From the NCBI GenBank assembly GCA_001313085.1, contig BBFE01000009.1:1-64000 (forward strand): 64,000 nucleotides of DNA, read 5' to 3'. Shown in pieces: positions 9,013 through 17,171 of this stretch. Under the pieces are notes generated by a model. It ran no database searches, was not told the DNA's origin, and saw nothing but the letters and a program-made list of their open reading frames with translations. The DNA comes from Paenibacillus sp. JCM 18996. GTDB lineage: Bacteria > Bacillota > Bacilli > Paenibacillales > NBRC-103111. Within the stretch, counting starts at the first letter, position 1. Each line of letters begins with the position of its first letter. The translations under genes and the position numbers were made by a program.

Positions 9013-9413
9013 TGATCCTATATTTTATACTTTTCTTTCTTTTACTTTATTTGTTTCGACGTCTAAGTCTGTAAAGGGTCTTAAATATATAGATGCCGGT
9101 TCATTTTCTCATCTCCTAAAGCAGAAAACGGACCATGTTAAAATCCTGGATGTAAGGGACCAGGGTGACTATTATGCTCATCATGTGGAAGGGGCCATTA
9201 ATATATCCTTGGGCCGATTGCCTCATGTTAAAAAAGAAAGAGTTACATGTTAACGACGAAATTATTTTAATTGCTGATTCCAAATACCACAGTAAAAAAA
9301 GCCGCAAGAATATTGCAGAGAAGTGGTTTTCAGAACTTAACTTTTTTTTAGAGAATGGGATGTCGGCTTATCATCAGTTCAAGGATAGTCATCAAAACTA
9401 TGGCGGATTATAA
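9013..9413 (+). CDS. Membrane-anchored rhodanese-like protein without the active-site Cys
   Basis: Starts with a hydrophobic anchor (LILYFILFFLLLYLFRR) and continues as a rhodanese domain: KYIDAGSFSHLLKQKTDHV, ILDVRDQGDYYAHHVEGA, INISLGRLPHV, FFLENGMSAYHQF. At the active-loop position it reads LIADSKYHSKK with no cysteine, so it cannot carry a persulfide in the usual way. Frames break near 9075 (no long homopolymer there), 9230-9235 and 9294-9300. The start (TTG 9013 after GGGGGAGGGCTTTT) is a best guess. The layout resembles the next anchored rhodanese at 10362. Confidence 0.6.
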
Positions 9414-9495
9414 ATGAAAACAATGTTCATTTAACTTTTTTTAAATTAATTTATATCCATACATGTATATGTAAAAAAGTGAGAGGATGGATTTT

Positions 9496-9983
9496 ATGGC
9501 CGAAAACAAAGAAAAAAAACTACTATTGTACTGTTCAGCGGAGATATGGATAAAGCGATCGCAGCTTTTATTATAGCAAACGGTGCAGCCGCTTATGATC
9601 ACGATGTAACGATCTTTTGTACGTTTTGGGGACTCAATGCTCTTCGTAAAGATGAGCCAATGCAGCTCAAAAAAAGGCTTCCTAGAGAAAATGTTTGGAA
9701 AAAATGATGCCGAGGGGAGCTAGCCGCATGGGCTTATCTAAAATGAACTTCGGTGGAATTGGGCCGAAAATGATCAAGCATGTGATGAAAAAAGCATAAT
9801 GCTCTCAGTTTGCCGCAGCTCATTGAATTAGCACAAGAGCAGGGAGTTAAACTGGTAGCCTGCACAATGACAATGGACCTGCTTGGACTGCAGCAGGAGG
9901 AATTGCTCGACGGCATCGAATATGCGGGCGTAGCCGCTTATTTGGGTGATGCTTCAGATGCAAAGGTCAATCTGTTCATCTGA
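9496..9983 (+). CDS. DsrE/DsrF-like protein, longer second paralogue
   Basis: About 160 residues: VLFSGDMDKAIAAFIIANGA, YDHDVTIFCTFWGLNAL, the insert PRGASRMGLSKMNFGGIGPK, then ELAQEQGVKLVACTMTMDLL with the conserved cysteine and YAGVAAYLGDASDAKVNLF. The Cys-TMTMD segment matches the CQMTID segment of the shorter DsrE at 8147. The internal Met/Gly insert is typical of the peroxiredoxin-like DsrE subgroup found beside CoA-disulfide reductases and rhodaneses. Frame breaks fall in A-runs at 9513-9520, 9670-9675 and 9789-9794. The start is ATG 9496 after GTGAGAGGATGGATTTT. Confidence 0.82.
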
Positions 9984-10036
9984 TAACGGCCTTCCTTTCT
10001 GTTGTGATTGTGTTTGTCCATTATTTCGGTAATAAT

Positions 10037-10052
10037 ATACCTACACAGGTAT
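10037..10052. promoter_or_regulatory. CstR-type operator 5 (autoregulatory)
   Basis: ATACCTACACAGGTAT, only 20 bp before the CstR start, so the repressor very likely controls its own gene. Confidence 0.75.
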
Positions 10053-10072
10053 CAACGAAAGGAAGGATTCAA

Positions 10073-10341
10073 TTGAAATATGATGATGATGTGAAAAAAA
10101 GCGATTACGACGCATCGAAGGCCAAATTCGCGGCGTTTTGAAGATGATGGAGGAGGAACAGGATTGCAAGGATGTGGTAAGCCAACTATCCGCGATTAGA
10201 AGCGCGGCAGATAAGGCTATGGCTTACATTGTTGCAGTCAACTTGGAGCAATGCATCATTGAGGAACAGGAAGCCGGTCGAGACAGCAGCAAATTGGTGC
10301 GCCAGGCCGTTGATTTACTGGTAAAAAAAGTCGTTAAATAA
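10073..10341 (+). CDS. cstR: CstR-type persulfide-sensing repressor (CsoR family)
   Basis: An 88-residue CsoR/DUF156 protein: LRRIEGQIRGVLKMMEEEQ, DCKDVVSQLSAIRSAADKA, YIVAVNLEQCIIEEQEAG, VDLLVKKVVK. The first sensor cysteine is in DCKDVV and the second in NLEQC. Copper-sensing CsoR has His at the position of this Asn (HxxxC); Asn with two Cys is what persulfide-sensing CstR shows, where the two thiols form di- to tetrasulfide bridges and release DNA. The A-run at 10094-10100 is two bases too long. The start TTG 10073 follows GAAAGGAAGGATTCAA. It is the likely regulator of all five ATACC-N6-GGTAT sites. Confidence 0.88.
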
Positions 10342-10361
10342 AGAGAACGAGGGGTTTTGTT

Positions 10362-10774
10362 ATGGATAACAAACTCATTATTGATATAGTTATCGGCGCT
10401 TTACTGATTTGGTTTACTTATTCGAGGTTGGTAGGTGTCAACGGGCTTAAAACCTTAAATGCGAATGAATTTCAGAAGGAGCTTGAAAGTAACAAAAAAC
10501 CAAATGCTGATCGATGTTCGGGAGCCTGTTGAGCTGAAGCAAGGTTACATCCCTGGAGCAGTGAATATCCCGCTATCCCAGCTTAAAAAATAGGGTGGGC
10601 GAAATTCCAAAGGACAAGAAAGTTTACTTGTATTGCCGAAGTGGAATGCGAAGTAAACAAGCTGCTAAGACTCTTAAGAAATGCGGGATCCCCGAATTAA
10701 CTCATTTGCAGGGCGGCATCTCATCTTGGCAAGGAAAACTGGCTAAATATAGTGAAAAAATCATTAGCGGTTAA
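10362..10774 (+). CDS. Membrane-anchored rhodanese sulfurtransferase
   Basis: One N-terminal transmembrane helix (LIIDIVIGALLIWFTYS) is followed by a rhodanese domain: GLKTLNANEFQKELESN, MLIDVREPVELKQGYIPGAV, active loop LYCRSGMRSKQAA with the catalytic Cys, and LQGGISSWQGKLAK. It is expected to face the cytosol, tethered to the membrane. Start 10362 lies 20 bp after the cstR stop, so the two are probably co-transcribed. Frames break in A-runs at 10493-10498 and 10585-10590. The last codons run into the terminator stem. Confidence 0.82.
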
Positions 10775-10792
10775 ACGCTAATGATTTTTTTT
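10760..10792 (+). terminator. Terminator 1 of a duplicated pair
   Basis: AATCATTAGCG-gttaaa-CGCTAATGATT followed by T8. The stem is identical to that at 10889-10916. Confidence 0.8.
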
Positions 10793-10794
10793 GC

Positions 10795-10888
10795 ATATGT
10801 AGAGTCCGGAGGCCGCACTTAAAGCCGTGAAAAAAATTATTGTGAAAGCTGTCAGTCAGACGACGAGATTAAAAGTTAAGCAAAGTGC
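10795..10888 (+). pseudogene. Short open remnant between duplicated terminators
   Basis: Between the two identical hairpins an open frame of about 33 codons reads SPEAALKAVKKIIVKAVSQT, then RLKVKQSAIISG and stops in the second hairpin. The anchored rhodanese also ends in KIISG because both stems encode the same bases. It has no start or ribosome site, so it looks like the tail of a lost gene that carried its own terminator. Confidence 0.3.
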
Positions 10889-10922
10889 AATCATTAGCGG
10901 ATAATCGCTAATGATTGTTTTA
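10889..10922 (+). terminator. Terminator 2 of a duplicated pair (possibly bidirectional)
   Basis: AATCATTAGCG-gataat-CGCTAATGATT followed by gtttt. It lies 18 bp before the end of the convergent gene at 10940 and may serve it too. Confidence 0.65.
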
Positions 10923-10939
10923 CATAAAAAATATTGGGG

Positions 10940-11143
10940 TTACATAAACTTATCTGGTACCAGTTTTTTTATCGAGTAATGCTCCACATAACCTTCGAGA
11001 GCCGGTAAGAATTCTTTTTTTGTAATGCCCATGGGGGCAGGCTTTCACGACATGGCCAATCAACACTTTAGATTTTTTTCAGCGGTCAGAGCAGAATTGC
11101 ACACTGGGCACAACTCGTGAAACCATTTATGAAATATCGGCAT
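10940..11143 (-). CDS. Small Cys/His-rich zinc-ribbon-like protein
   Basis: A 67-residue protein after two run corrections: MPIFHKWFHELCPVCNSALT, then VLIGHVVKACPHGHYKKEFL and YVEHYSIKKLVPDKFM. CPxC early and CPHGH later give four possible metal ligands, suggesting a small zinc or redox-thiol protein. The ribosome site GGAGGTTTATCTT is strong. Its place at the edge of the sulfur island hints at a related role, but no family is recognised. Confidence 0.55.
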
Positions 11144-11240
11144 AAGATAAACCTCCAAATCCGATGTATTTACTAAGAATTATAGTATAAACGTTTAAGA
11201 ATGAAAACAAAAAAAATTTAGGAAAGGCAGATGAACTCCT

Positions 11241-11629
11241 ATGTTCCATTATACGGTAGGGACGCATAAGCCAGTGAATGAAGCCATAGCCTCGTTGGAA
11301 CAGAATTTAAAGAAGGAGGGATTTGGTGTTCTTTGGCACCTGGACTTGCAGGCGAAATTGCAGGAGAAGGGGTTAGGCTTCGAAGAAAAAATATCACATT
11401 CTGGAAGTGTGTAATCCGGTTGAAGCAAATCGGGTTCTAAGTGAGAATCGAATCGTTGGGTACTTCTTGCCTTGCAAGATCGTTATTTATGAAAAAAAGG
11501 CCAGGCGGTAAAAAAATCGGCATGCCCAAACCTACGTCATTGATCGGAATGGTAGGAGGAGAAGCGCTGCAGACAATAGCTGAAGATGTGGAAGCACGGT
11601 TGAAGTCATGTATTGATCAAAGTATATGA
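11241..11629 (+). CDS. DUF302-domain protein
   Basis: About 129 residues after correcting three A-runs: MFHYTVGTHKPVNEAIASLE, LKKEGFGVLWHLDLQAKLQE, ILEVCNPVEANRVLSENR and VGYFLPCKIVIYEK. The alternating pattern F-GV-W--D, CNP--A and FLPC--VVYE is the DUF302 signature. Many DUF302 genes accompany rhodanese/sulfur modules; the conserved cysteines in CNP and LPC make a thiol or haem-linked role plausible, but the function is unknown. The ribosome site is weak (AAAGGCAGATGAACTCCT). Confidence 0.8.
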
Positions 11630-11968
11630 TCAATCGGACAAGTTTTGGGTTGCTTCGGCATTTTTTTCGCTCAAGCCACTGACGGTTATGAAGAAAACAC
11701 TGCAAAACTTTGAGAAAACAGAAGAACTTATGGAGAAAGTAAGAATTAACAGAAAGCGCCGGTCGATAGCAGCAACCCTCAAAGCATGTCTATCCCCGAC
11801 TGCAAGAGCGCGCATCGTTTCCGCTATAAAACAGTTTTTTAAATGGGTTAAACAACAATACCTACAATACGACGTATCCCAGTGTATTGAATAGATATGA
11901 AAATCCAGAAGGACTTCATTAAGAAAATGTGTAAATCGCTTTACGGTGGTCAACAGTGGGACATAAAA
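11630..11968 (+). other. Region with a doubtful basic ORF
   Basis: An open frame ends at 11894 with basic, integrase-like text (MEKVRINRKRRSIAATLKA, then VSAIKQFFKWVKQQYLQYD), but it has no ribosome site, overlaps the DUF302 end and matches no family I know. It may be gene debris or chance. Nothing else is supported here. Confidence 0.2.
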
Positions 11969-12403
11969 TTAAATATCCATGATAAACTGATAAAAAAATA
12001 TTATCACAAATTTGAATCGGTAATATTTCTTGTCATTTGATTTTTTAATTCTACATCCAAGCAGAATCAGAATTTCATTTAACAATGCAAGTTCTTGTCC
12101 TATAACGATGTATGTTCTTGTCCTCCGACATCAAACTAAGAAGATTATCGTAAGTGCACGATGCTTTATTCATCGCAAGCACATGATCCAAATTTGGGTT
12201 TTGTGACTTTGCCACTGAAATCAAACGCTCGACGTCATCCACGCTATCAATGATGCCTATTATTTTTTGAAAGACAACCTGCAGCCCAAACAGCAGTATG
12301 GGTCTTATCCCTGCTGGTTACTTGCTGGATGGTTTGCAGGCTTTGTCGCATCGTGGGCTCACACTTCTCCAGTTTACTAAAAAAAGTCTTCCGCCAAACT
12401 CAT
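11969..12403 (-). CDS. Hypothetical helical protein, frame-broken
   Basis: Start 12403 after AGAGGAGGCTAATTC. Restored sequence: MSLAEDFFSKLEKCEPTMR, SLQTIQQVTSRDKTHTAVWA, IIGIIDSVDDVERLISVAKS, LDHVLAMNKASCTYDNLLSL, then YIVIGQELALLNEILILLGC. It is mostly alpha-helical and acidic with no recognised domain. One break is in an A-run (12266-12271); another lies in a non-homopolymer stretch where aggacaagaac occurs twice 23 bp apart, which suggests a genuine small duplication. The function is unknown. Confidence 0.45.
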
Positions 12404-12442
12404 GAATTAGCCTCCTCTGTTGCAATATTACTTAACTCCAGT

Positions 12443-12706
12443 TCAGCGGCGGCCATATGGCAGGTTTATTTTGGCTGTGGTTTTCTTTTGCCCCGGCTCC
12501 CATGCTAACAGCAGCTCCATCTCTTCTGGCCGCTCTTTACTCCATTCAATGAAACCATGATGAGCTAAGATGGCCAGAACGGAAATCACTCCGGACCGGC
12601 TGCGGCCCGTCTTCACGCAGAGTTCTTTTATCGTTGGCATTCGCCGGCGCCCAGCTGAGAAATTGGCAATCACACGTAACATCTTCCGCTCAATATCATT
12701 CAGCAT
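12443..12706 (-). CDS. Winged-helix DNA-binding protein
   Basis: An intact 87-residue protein: MLNDIERKMLRVIANFSAGR, RMPTIKELCVKTGRSRSGVI and SVLAILAHHGFIEWSKERPE. A LexA/MarR-like winged helix-turn-helix is evident (PTIKELCVKTGRSRSGV as recognition helix region, then the wing). The start at 12706 is set by AGGAGGTTATGCTTT. A perfect 8-bp-arm palindrome lies just upstream (12719-12743), so it probably represses itself. No ligand domain is present. Confidence 0.7.
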   Translation of the reverse strand: MLNDIERKMLRVIANFSAGRRRMPTIKELCVKTGRSRSGVISVLAILAHHGFIEWSKERPEEMELLLAWEPGQKKTTAKINLPYGRR

Positions 12707-12718
12707 AAAGCATAACCT

Positions 12719-12743
12719 CCTGTTCGTATTATAACCGAACAGG
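12719..12743. promoter_or_regulatory. Palindromic operator before the winged-helix gene
   Basis: CCTGTTCG-tattataac-CGAACAGG, overlapping the likely -10 (minus-strand TTATAATA) and next to the ribosome site. It contains the CGAAC/GTTCG half-sites used by Gram-positive LexA (DinR), but with a 9-bp rather than 4-bp spacer, so a dedicated repressor is more likely. Confidence 0.6.
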
Positions 12744-12902
12744 CAGACTTTTCTCATACTAAGCTCACTGGAGGAGAGAGAGAATTATTGTGATTAATAT
12801 AGTGATTAAGTCGTTCCTCATAAGGATCCCATTTAAGGCAAGTGATTAACGATTTGGTGCTTACAAATTCAGATAGCTAGGCATCGACCCCGGAGCGGCG
12901 GA
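12744..12902. other. Intergenic region
   Basis: Short AT-rich upstream region of the winged-helix gene and the 3' flank of the HTH gene. No gene seen. Confidence 0.5.
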
Positions 12903-13172
12903 CTAATCCCGGACAGCTGGCCGTCTTGCCTTTTGTTCTTGCAACGCTATCCATTGGAGAAGAGCGTCTTTTTTTTATTTTGCGGGAGGCGCCGATCGTG
13001 AAGCTCGGCAGTCCTCCCGCAGCTTCGGTCATCTGACAATACTCATAAACACGCCGGCGGGAGATCCCGAGGTAGTCAGCAACGTGTTGCGGAGTTAGAA
13101 TATCGGGCAGCTCTTCCGCCCTTAAGAGCTTTTTTTTCTTGTGGTCACACGAATCTCCGTTTCTTTAAGCAT
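12903..13172 (-). CDS. Helix-turn-helix (excisionase/MerR-like) DNA-binding protein
   Basis: About 88 residues after correcting two A-runs: LRAEELPDILTPQHVADYLG, ISRRRVYEYCQMTEAAGGLP, FTIGASRKIKKDALLQWIAL. The HTH_17 pattern is clear: LTPQHVADYLGISRRRVYEY, then a short linker and the RKIKKDALLQWI end. Such proteins act as excisionases or small activators of mobile elements. Start ATG 13172 (MLKETEIRVTTRKK) is chosen by sense, though the best ribosome site (AGAGGAAA) lies before an upstream in-frame ATG at 13190. The last bases are repeated near 13435-13470. Confidence 0.65.
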
Positions 13173-13245
13173 GGGATAGCATGTATTCATTTCCTCTAAT
13201 TAGCCTACCCTTAATGTAAAGGCTATAAGCGGCGAGGTGAATAAA

Positions 13246-13477
13246 TTGACTGATCGAATTAAATAAGCCTTCACCAGAAGCGATCCATAAACTACATGTG
13301 CTTGTGGCAAGGCTTATACAAGAGCCGGAGTTTAAACGAAAAGCTGAGCTCAGACAGCAAAAAAAGAAAAAAAGAGCAGTCACAGCCAGAAAAAAAACGA
13401 TAGCTTTTATTGACCATGCGCATAGAAAAGACGGCAGCGGGCGGACTAATCCGCGAGAGCTGACCGTCTTTTTTTAG
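13246..13477 (+). CDS. Hypothetical small basic protein
   Basis: TTG 13246 after GCGAGGTGAATAAA starts LTDRIK; after a one- or two-base break near 13264 it continues PSPEAIHKLHVLVARLIQEP, EFKRKAELRQQKKKKRAVTA and DHAHRKDGSGRTNPRELTV. It is basic, hydrophilic and helix-rich. It is divergent to the HTH gene. The family is not recognised. Its stop lies in a T7 tract that also forms part of a terminator-like hairpin. Confidence 0.4.
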
Positions 13478-13538
13478 TTGGCTCTGTTATCCTTGATTGT
13501 TGATATCTGACCAAAAGAAAAAAACCGCCCTATCATTA

Positions 13539-13612
13539 CGCGGTTAATTCTGAACTATCGTTCTCCGTCGTATTATGAGGTCAGCCAGTTTTTTACTGGT
13601 TGACCTCTTTTC
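13539..13612. repeat. Repeat copy 3 plus palindrome flanking the IS110 element
   Basis: Bases 13539-13570 are a reversed copy of the dispersed repeat (compare 2955-2999). They are followed by a perfect hairpin GAGGTCAGCCAG-tttttac-TGGTTGACCTC with a T-rich tail (13577-13612). A related palindrome occurs at positions 2-16. IS110-family elements often insert at such repetitive palindromes, so this may mark the insertion target. It can also act as a terminator. Confidence 0.6.
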
Positions 13613-13814
13613 ATTTTAGTGGTGTATTTCTCGGTAGCCGGGGCAGATCGGTCGTTCCCCTGGGTCTGTAACCCGTCGCTAAAACTGATCGCCCCCTACT
13701 TGTAGAAACCATGTTTAAGCTGGTTGAGACGAATAGATCTCGCATAACAAGCGATGTTGTGGAACTACGAGCAGTGCTTAGGGGTACCGGCAATTTTATA
13801 AGGGAGAGTGTTTT
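13613..13814 (+). ncRNA. IS110 left-end non-coding region, candidate bridge RNA
   Basis: About 200 bp of GC-balanced, non-coding sequence between the palindrome and the transposase ATG. In IS110-group elements this left-end region is transcribed as a structured bridge RNA whose loops specify target and donor DNA. Internal complementarity is suggested by the cggtagccgggg and ctacttgtagaaa segments. The boundaries and loops are inferred, not shown. Confidence 0.45.
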
Positions 13815-15024
13815 ATGAATCCAGTCATTGGCCTAGATATTTCAAAAGGAAAAAAGTGATGGACAAGTCTTCTTAGACAAGGGCAAACCCTTCGGGCATT
13901 CGTTTTGTTTTCAGCATAACCAAGAAGGTCTTAGCCAGCTTTTAGGCATCATTACAAACGTACAAGATAGGACTGGGAAAACCCCAGCTGTCATCTTGGA
14001 GTCGACGGGGCACTATCATCAGGCCGTTATTCAGTTCCTAGAGGAACACGGTATCCTGTCTTTAGTTGTAAACCCACTCATTTCTCATCAAGCTAAGAAA
14101 TCAAGTCTATGCAAAGTAAAAAAAACAGATGCAGTCGATGCCTTTCGGCTATGCGAATTGTACTACAAAGAGGAATTTGAAGACCATAAACAACGCGGAG
14201 TTCAGCTACTGAATCTTAGACACCTGACACGTCAGTTTAACTCTCTAACGCAAATGTATGTACAGGTTAAACTGCAGTTCCAAGCAGTCTTAGATCAGGT
14301 CTTCCCGGATTACAGAGGTATTTTCGGTGATCTCTATTCGAGAGTTTCATTACAGCTTCTAAAACAGTTTACGACCCCTGAGGCTTTTCAAGCAGCCGGT
14401 GAATCTAGCATTGCATATGTAATTGCCTGCCTCTGCCCCAGCCGTTCTGAGCGCTGGGCTACTGACAAAGCAAGCCATATCGTGGCCGCCGCAACAAACA
14501 ATCCTTTTCAGAAAGTAAACTATACGAGCCATCTTATAAGCCTAGCGTTATACATCGATCTACTCTTTCAGTACCAAGAGCATCTTTCCCACCTGCAAAG
14601 CCAGATCGATGCCCTTGCTAAAGAAGTTGAAGCTTATGAGATTATCCAATCGATTCCCGGTATAGGTAGCAAAATCGCTGCAACGATTCTGTCTGAGATC
14701 GGGGCAATCCATCGGTTTAATCATGCAAAAAAAGTTGGTTGCTTTCGCAGGAATTGATCCTAGTGTTTATTCTTCAGGTAAGTTCACAGCGACAACCAAT
14801 CGCATTACGAAACGTGGGTCTAAGAAGCTTCGTCACGCCTTATATCTCGCCGTACTGTGCGGTTTGAAGAAGACAGGATCTAAAAAAAATTACGTCAGTT
14901 TTACGACAAGAAACGCGAAGAAGGCAAGCCTTATCGCGCTGCCCTCATCGCCTGTGTTAACAAGCTCCTTCACTGGATTTATGCCCTATTAGTGAAGAAA
15001 GAAAGCTTTGTCGACATAGCTTAG
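13815..15024 (+). mobile_element. IS110-family transposase (DEDD recombinase)
   Basis: MNPVIGLDISKGK is the RuvC-like start with the first catalytic Asp; LESTGHYHQAVIQFLEEHG carries the Glu, and KVKKTDAVDAFRLCELYYKE the DxxD. The C-terminal Tnp_20 domain follows (EIIQSIPGIGSKIAATILSE, FAGIDPSVYSSGKFT with the nucleophilic Ser region, KRGSKKLRHALYLAVL, ending HWIYALLVKKESFVDIA). About 400 residues after correcting A-runs near 13851, 14727-14733 and 14882-14889. The left end carries the non-coding region, typical of the IS110 rather than the IS1111 subgroup. The right end lies within about 60 bp after 15024. Confidence 0.88.
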
Positions 15025-15169
15025 TTACCAAATTTATCGTTCGGATGTAAAACCTTCCAGTATGCTGAGGGAGGATTATTTAGTGTGCCTATTTTTTCAG
15101 TATACTTCCATCTCAAACTAAATTTAAGAGAAAAAAATGTTGACAAACTATTAGCTGGTTTTAGTTCAG

Positions 15170-15831
15170 TCAGCATCCCGTGTAACGCTTATATTTTGCA
15201 ACGTATTGGTCATGATGCCGCAGTCCACGATCGTCTTGCCGCCCCTTCGGTACTAAGTCGAGAAACTGGTACGTGATGTTCACCATGTCAATGCCCCTAG
15301 CGTATGTCGAGTATGTATGAAAAAATATCTCCTTCTTCATCCTTATAGAAGACGCTTACGCCTTCTCTATCTGTAGTCATTGGATTCTGAAGCATATAGT
15401 TGTAAAATGCTTCCTTCTTCTCTACTTCTTCATCCGTAAATGAAGCTTGGAAATCATAATTAAAATCCGTATTTCCCGAAGAATACCAAGGAAATGTCCA
15501 GCCCATTCGATTTTTTGAACGCTTCCAGTTTTTTTTCCAATGATGCACGCGAAATACATACGAAAGTCACATCACGGTGATTTAAGTGTGGGATCATCCC
15601 ACTATAGTGATCTGCCCAAAAGGAACAATGTTTGCATCCTTGATCCCAATTAGGATTGAACATGAAATGGTACACAATTAATTGACTTCTGCCTGCAAAT
15701 AAATCAGACAGTGACATCTTACCGTTTGGTCCGTCGAATGTGTATGATTTGCTGACGGCTTCCCACGGGAGGTCACGTCTCTGCTGTGTGAGTTCATCCC
15801 GCAGTTTCGTGAATTCCTTTTCTTTACGCAA
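15170..15831 (-). CDS. DUF899-family thioredoxin-like protein
   Basis: Residues read RKEKEFTKLRDELTQQRRDL, WEAVSKSYTFDGPNGKMSLS, LIVYHFMFNPNWDQGCKHCS, FWADHYSGMIPHLNHRDVTF, RMGWTFPWYSSGNTDFNYDF, and after a break at 15321-15326 HTYSTYARGIDMVNITYQFL and DLVPKGRQDD. GCKHCSFW is the CxxC site of the thioredoxin-like DUF899 fold. The domain really begins about ten codons earlier (WIEARKELL), where an in-frame TAG at about 15861 interrupts it, so the N-terminus is either mutated or mis-sequenced. TTG 15831 after GAGGAAGGAACTA is a possible internal start. Confidence 0.8.
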
Positions 15832-15884
15832 TAGTTCCTTCCTCGCTTCAATCCACTAAGATTGGTCGGCCCTAGCAAGAATTG

Positions 15885-16045
15885 CATCAGAAGAAGCGGG
15901 ACTGGAATAGATGAGAGTAAATCCTTTTATTTTTTTGTTGGTGACCTCATTTTAGCCATCCAATTTAAATGACGGGAGATCAGTTTATGAACGGTCGACA
16001 CCCGTGGAAAAAAAATTCCTCATTTGGCTTCAACTGTTAATTCGA
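15885..16045. other. Intergenic region
   Basis: No gene seen between the DUF899 gene and the PhoX remnant; only A/T runs. Confidence 0.5.
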
Positions 16046-17171
16046 TTATTGACCGTGAATAGCAACGATAGCAGTACGTGGAATGCTATCGCCCAATCGG
16101 TTTGGCCATAGGGTCGACGATTGGGAATCGGATGAATATTCGCCACCCGGGTGCTGGACAGAAACAAACATCGTATGTTCGTTCGGAACGAAAGCGGGAC
16201 CTGCGAAGGCCGCCCCTGTTGGGGCTGATGCAAACTGTGTGATCGAGAGCTCGGAACTTTTCGTCTTTGTGGCGATCACGTACAGGCCGTTGTTTCCGAA
16301 CGATTGATACGTTCCCGAATGCAGTTTGTCCGGAGCGATGTCGCTTGCGATCCAGAGCTGCCCGGAGTTGTCGAAGGTGAGGTCCCGCGGTGATCTGAAT
16401 CCGCTTGGACGGCCGCCTGTTACAATGATATCCATTTCGAAGCGATCTCCGGCCGCGCCGCTTAGTTCTTCGATGCGAATCACTTGCCATACACATTTCC
16501 TTGCGCGTCGTTGTGGATAAACGAGACGTAGGGAGCATTATCGGCAGGTCGGATAGCGATATCCCCTTGACGGTCAAGAGGCGTTGCCCCCAGGATGAGA
16601 GCGGCCTCCGTCGCATATACATATGTATCTGCCTCCTCTTGCAGCAGCGAAAGCAGCTGCTCTTGACTGTACCCTATTAAGCGCGGAAGGACGAAGTCGG
16701 AACGCTTCAATTGTTTCCCAACAGCTTCCATCTTAAGCGGAATACAGGTACCGTCTGCTAAATGCGCCGCATACAATGCTCCCTCCGTGAGCAGCTCCGA
16801 ATTGTAGCGTCCTTTGGCGGCGTCGAAAGTGCCGCTGCTGACGAATTTGAAGAGGCATCCGCCGCTCGAGTCCCCCATATAGATGACAAGCTTGCCAGTG
16901 TCTGACAGCTTCATAACGGCACCCGCATGGTGAAAACGGCCGAGCGCCGTATGCTTGCGCGGTTTGAAGCGGCATCAAACGGGTCGATTTCGGTCATCCT
17001 TCCGTAATGAGCGGGATCCAGGCCGGCGTGCCGGCTTGATTCGTCATACAAGCCTTCGCCGCTCAGCGCCGTTCCCCATAATGTTGCGGTTACGGAGCGA
17101 TTGGCTAAAGTACCCTGTACTCGTGTTGCATTGCGAACCGATTTTGATCGAGAAGCCGTACCGCAGAGCAA
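16046..17171 (-). pseudogene. PhoX/DUF839-family phosphatase, N-terminally truncated
   Basis: Joined frames give the C-terminal half of a PhoX-type beta-propeller phosphatase: TEIDPFDAASK, PRKHTALGRFHHAGAV, LVIYMGDSSGGCLFKFVS, FVLPRLIGYSQEQLLSLLQE, FRSPRDLTFDNSGQLWIASD, TGAAFAGPAFVPNEHTMFVS and QHPGGEYSSDSQS. PhoX is a secreted Ca/Fe phosphomonoesterase with a Tat signal, but the signal and the first several hundred residues are missing here. The two internal breaks (AAAA to AAA near 16967; GG to G near 16481) are contractions. Loss of the 5' half makes this a true remnant. Confidence 0.75.

Noticed and set aside
12719..12743. LexA box
   Set aside because: Half-sites are right, but the 9-bp spacer differs from the 4-bp spacer of the real SOS box at 36987.
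16083..16622. Several overlapping ORFs in other frames of the PhoX region
   Set aside because: Shadows of a high-GC coding strand; only the frame with PhoX motifs has family sequence.
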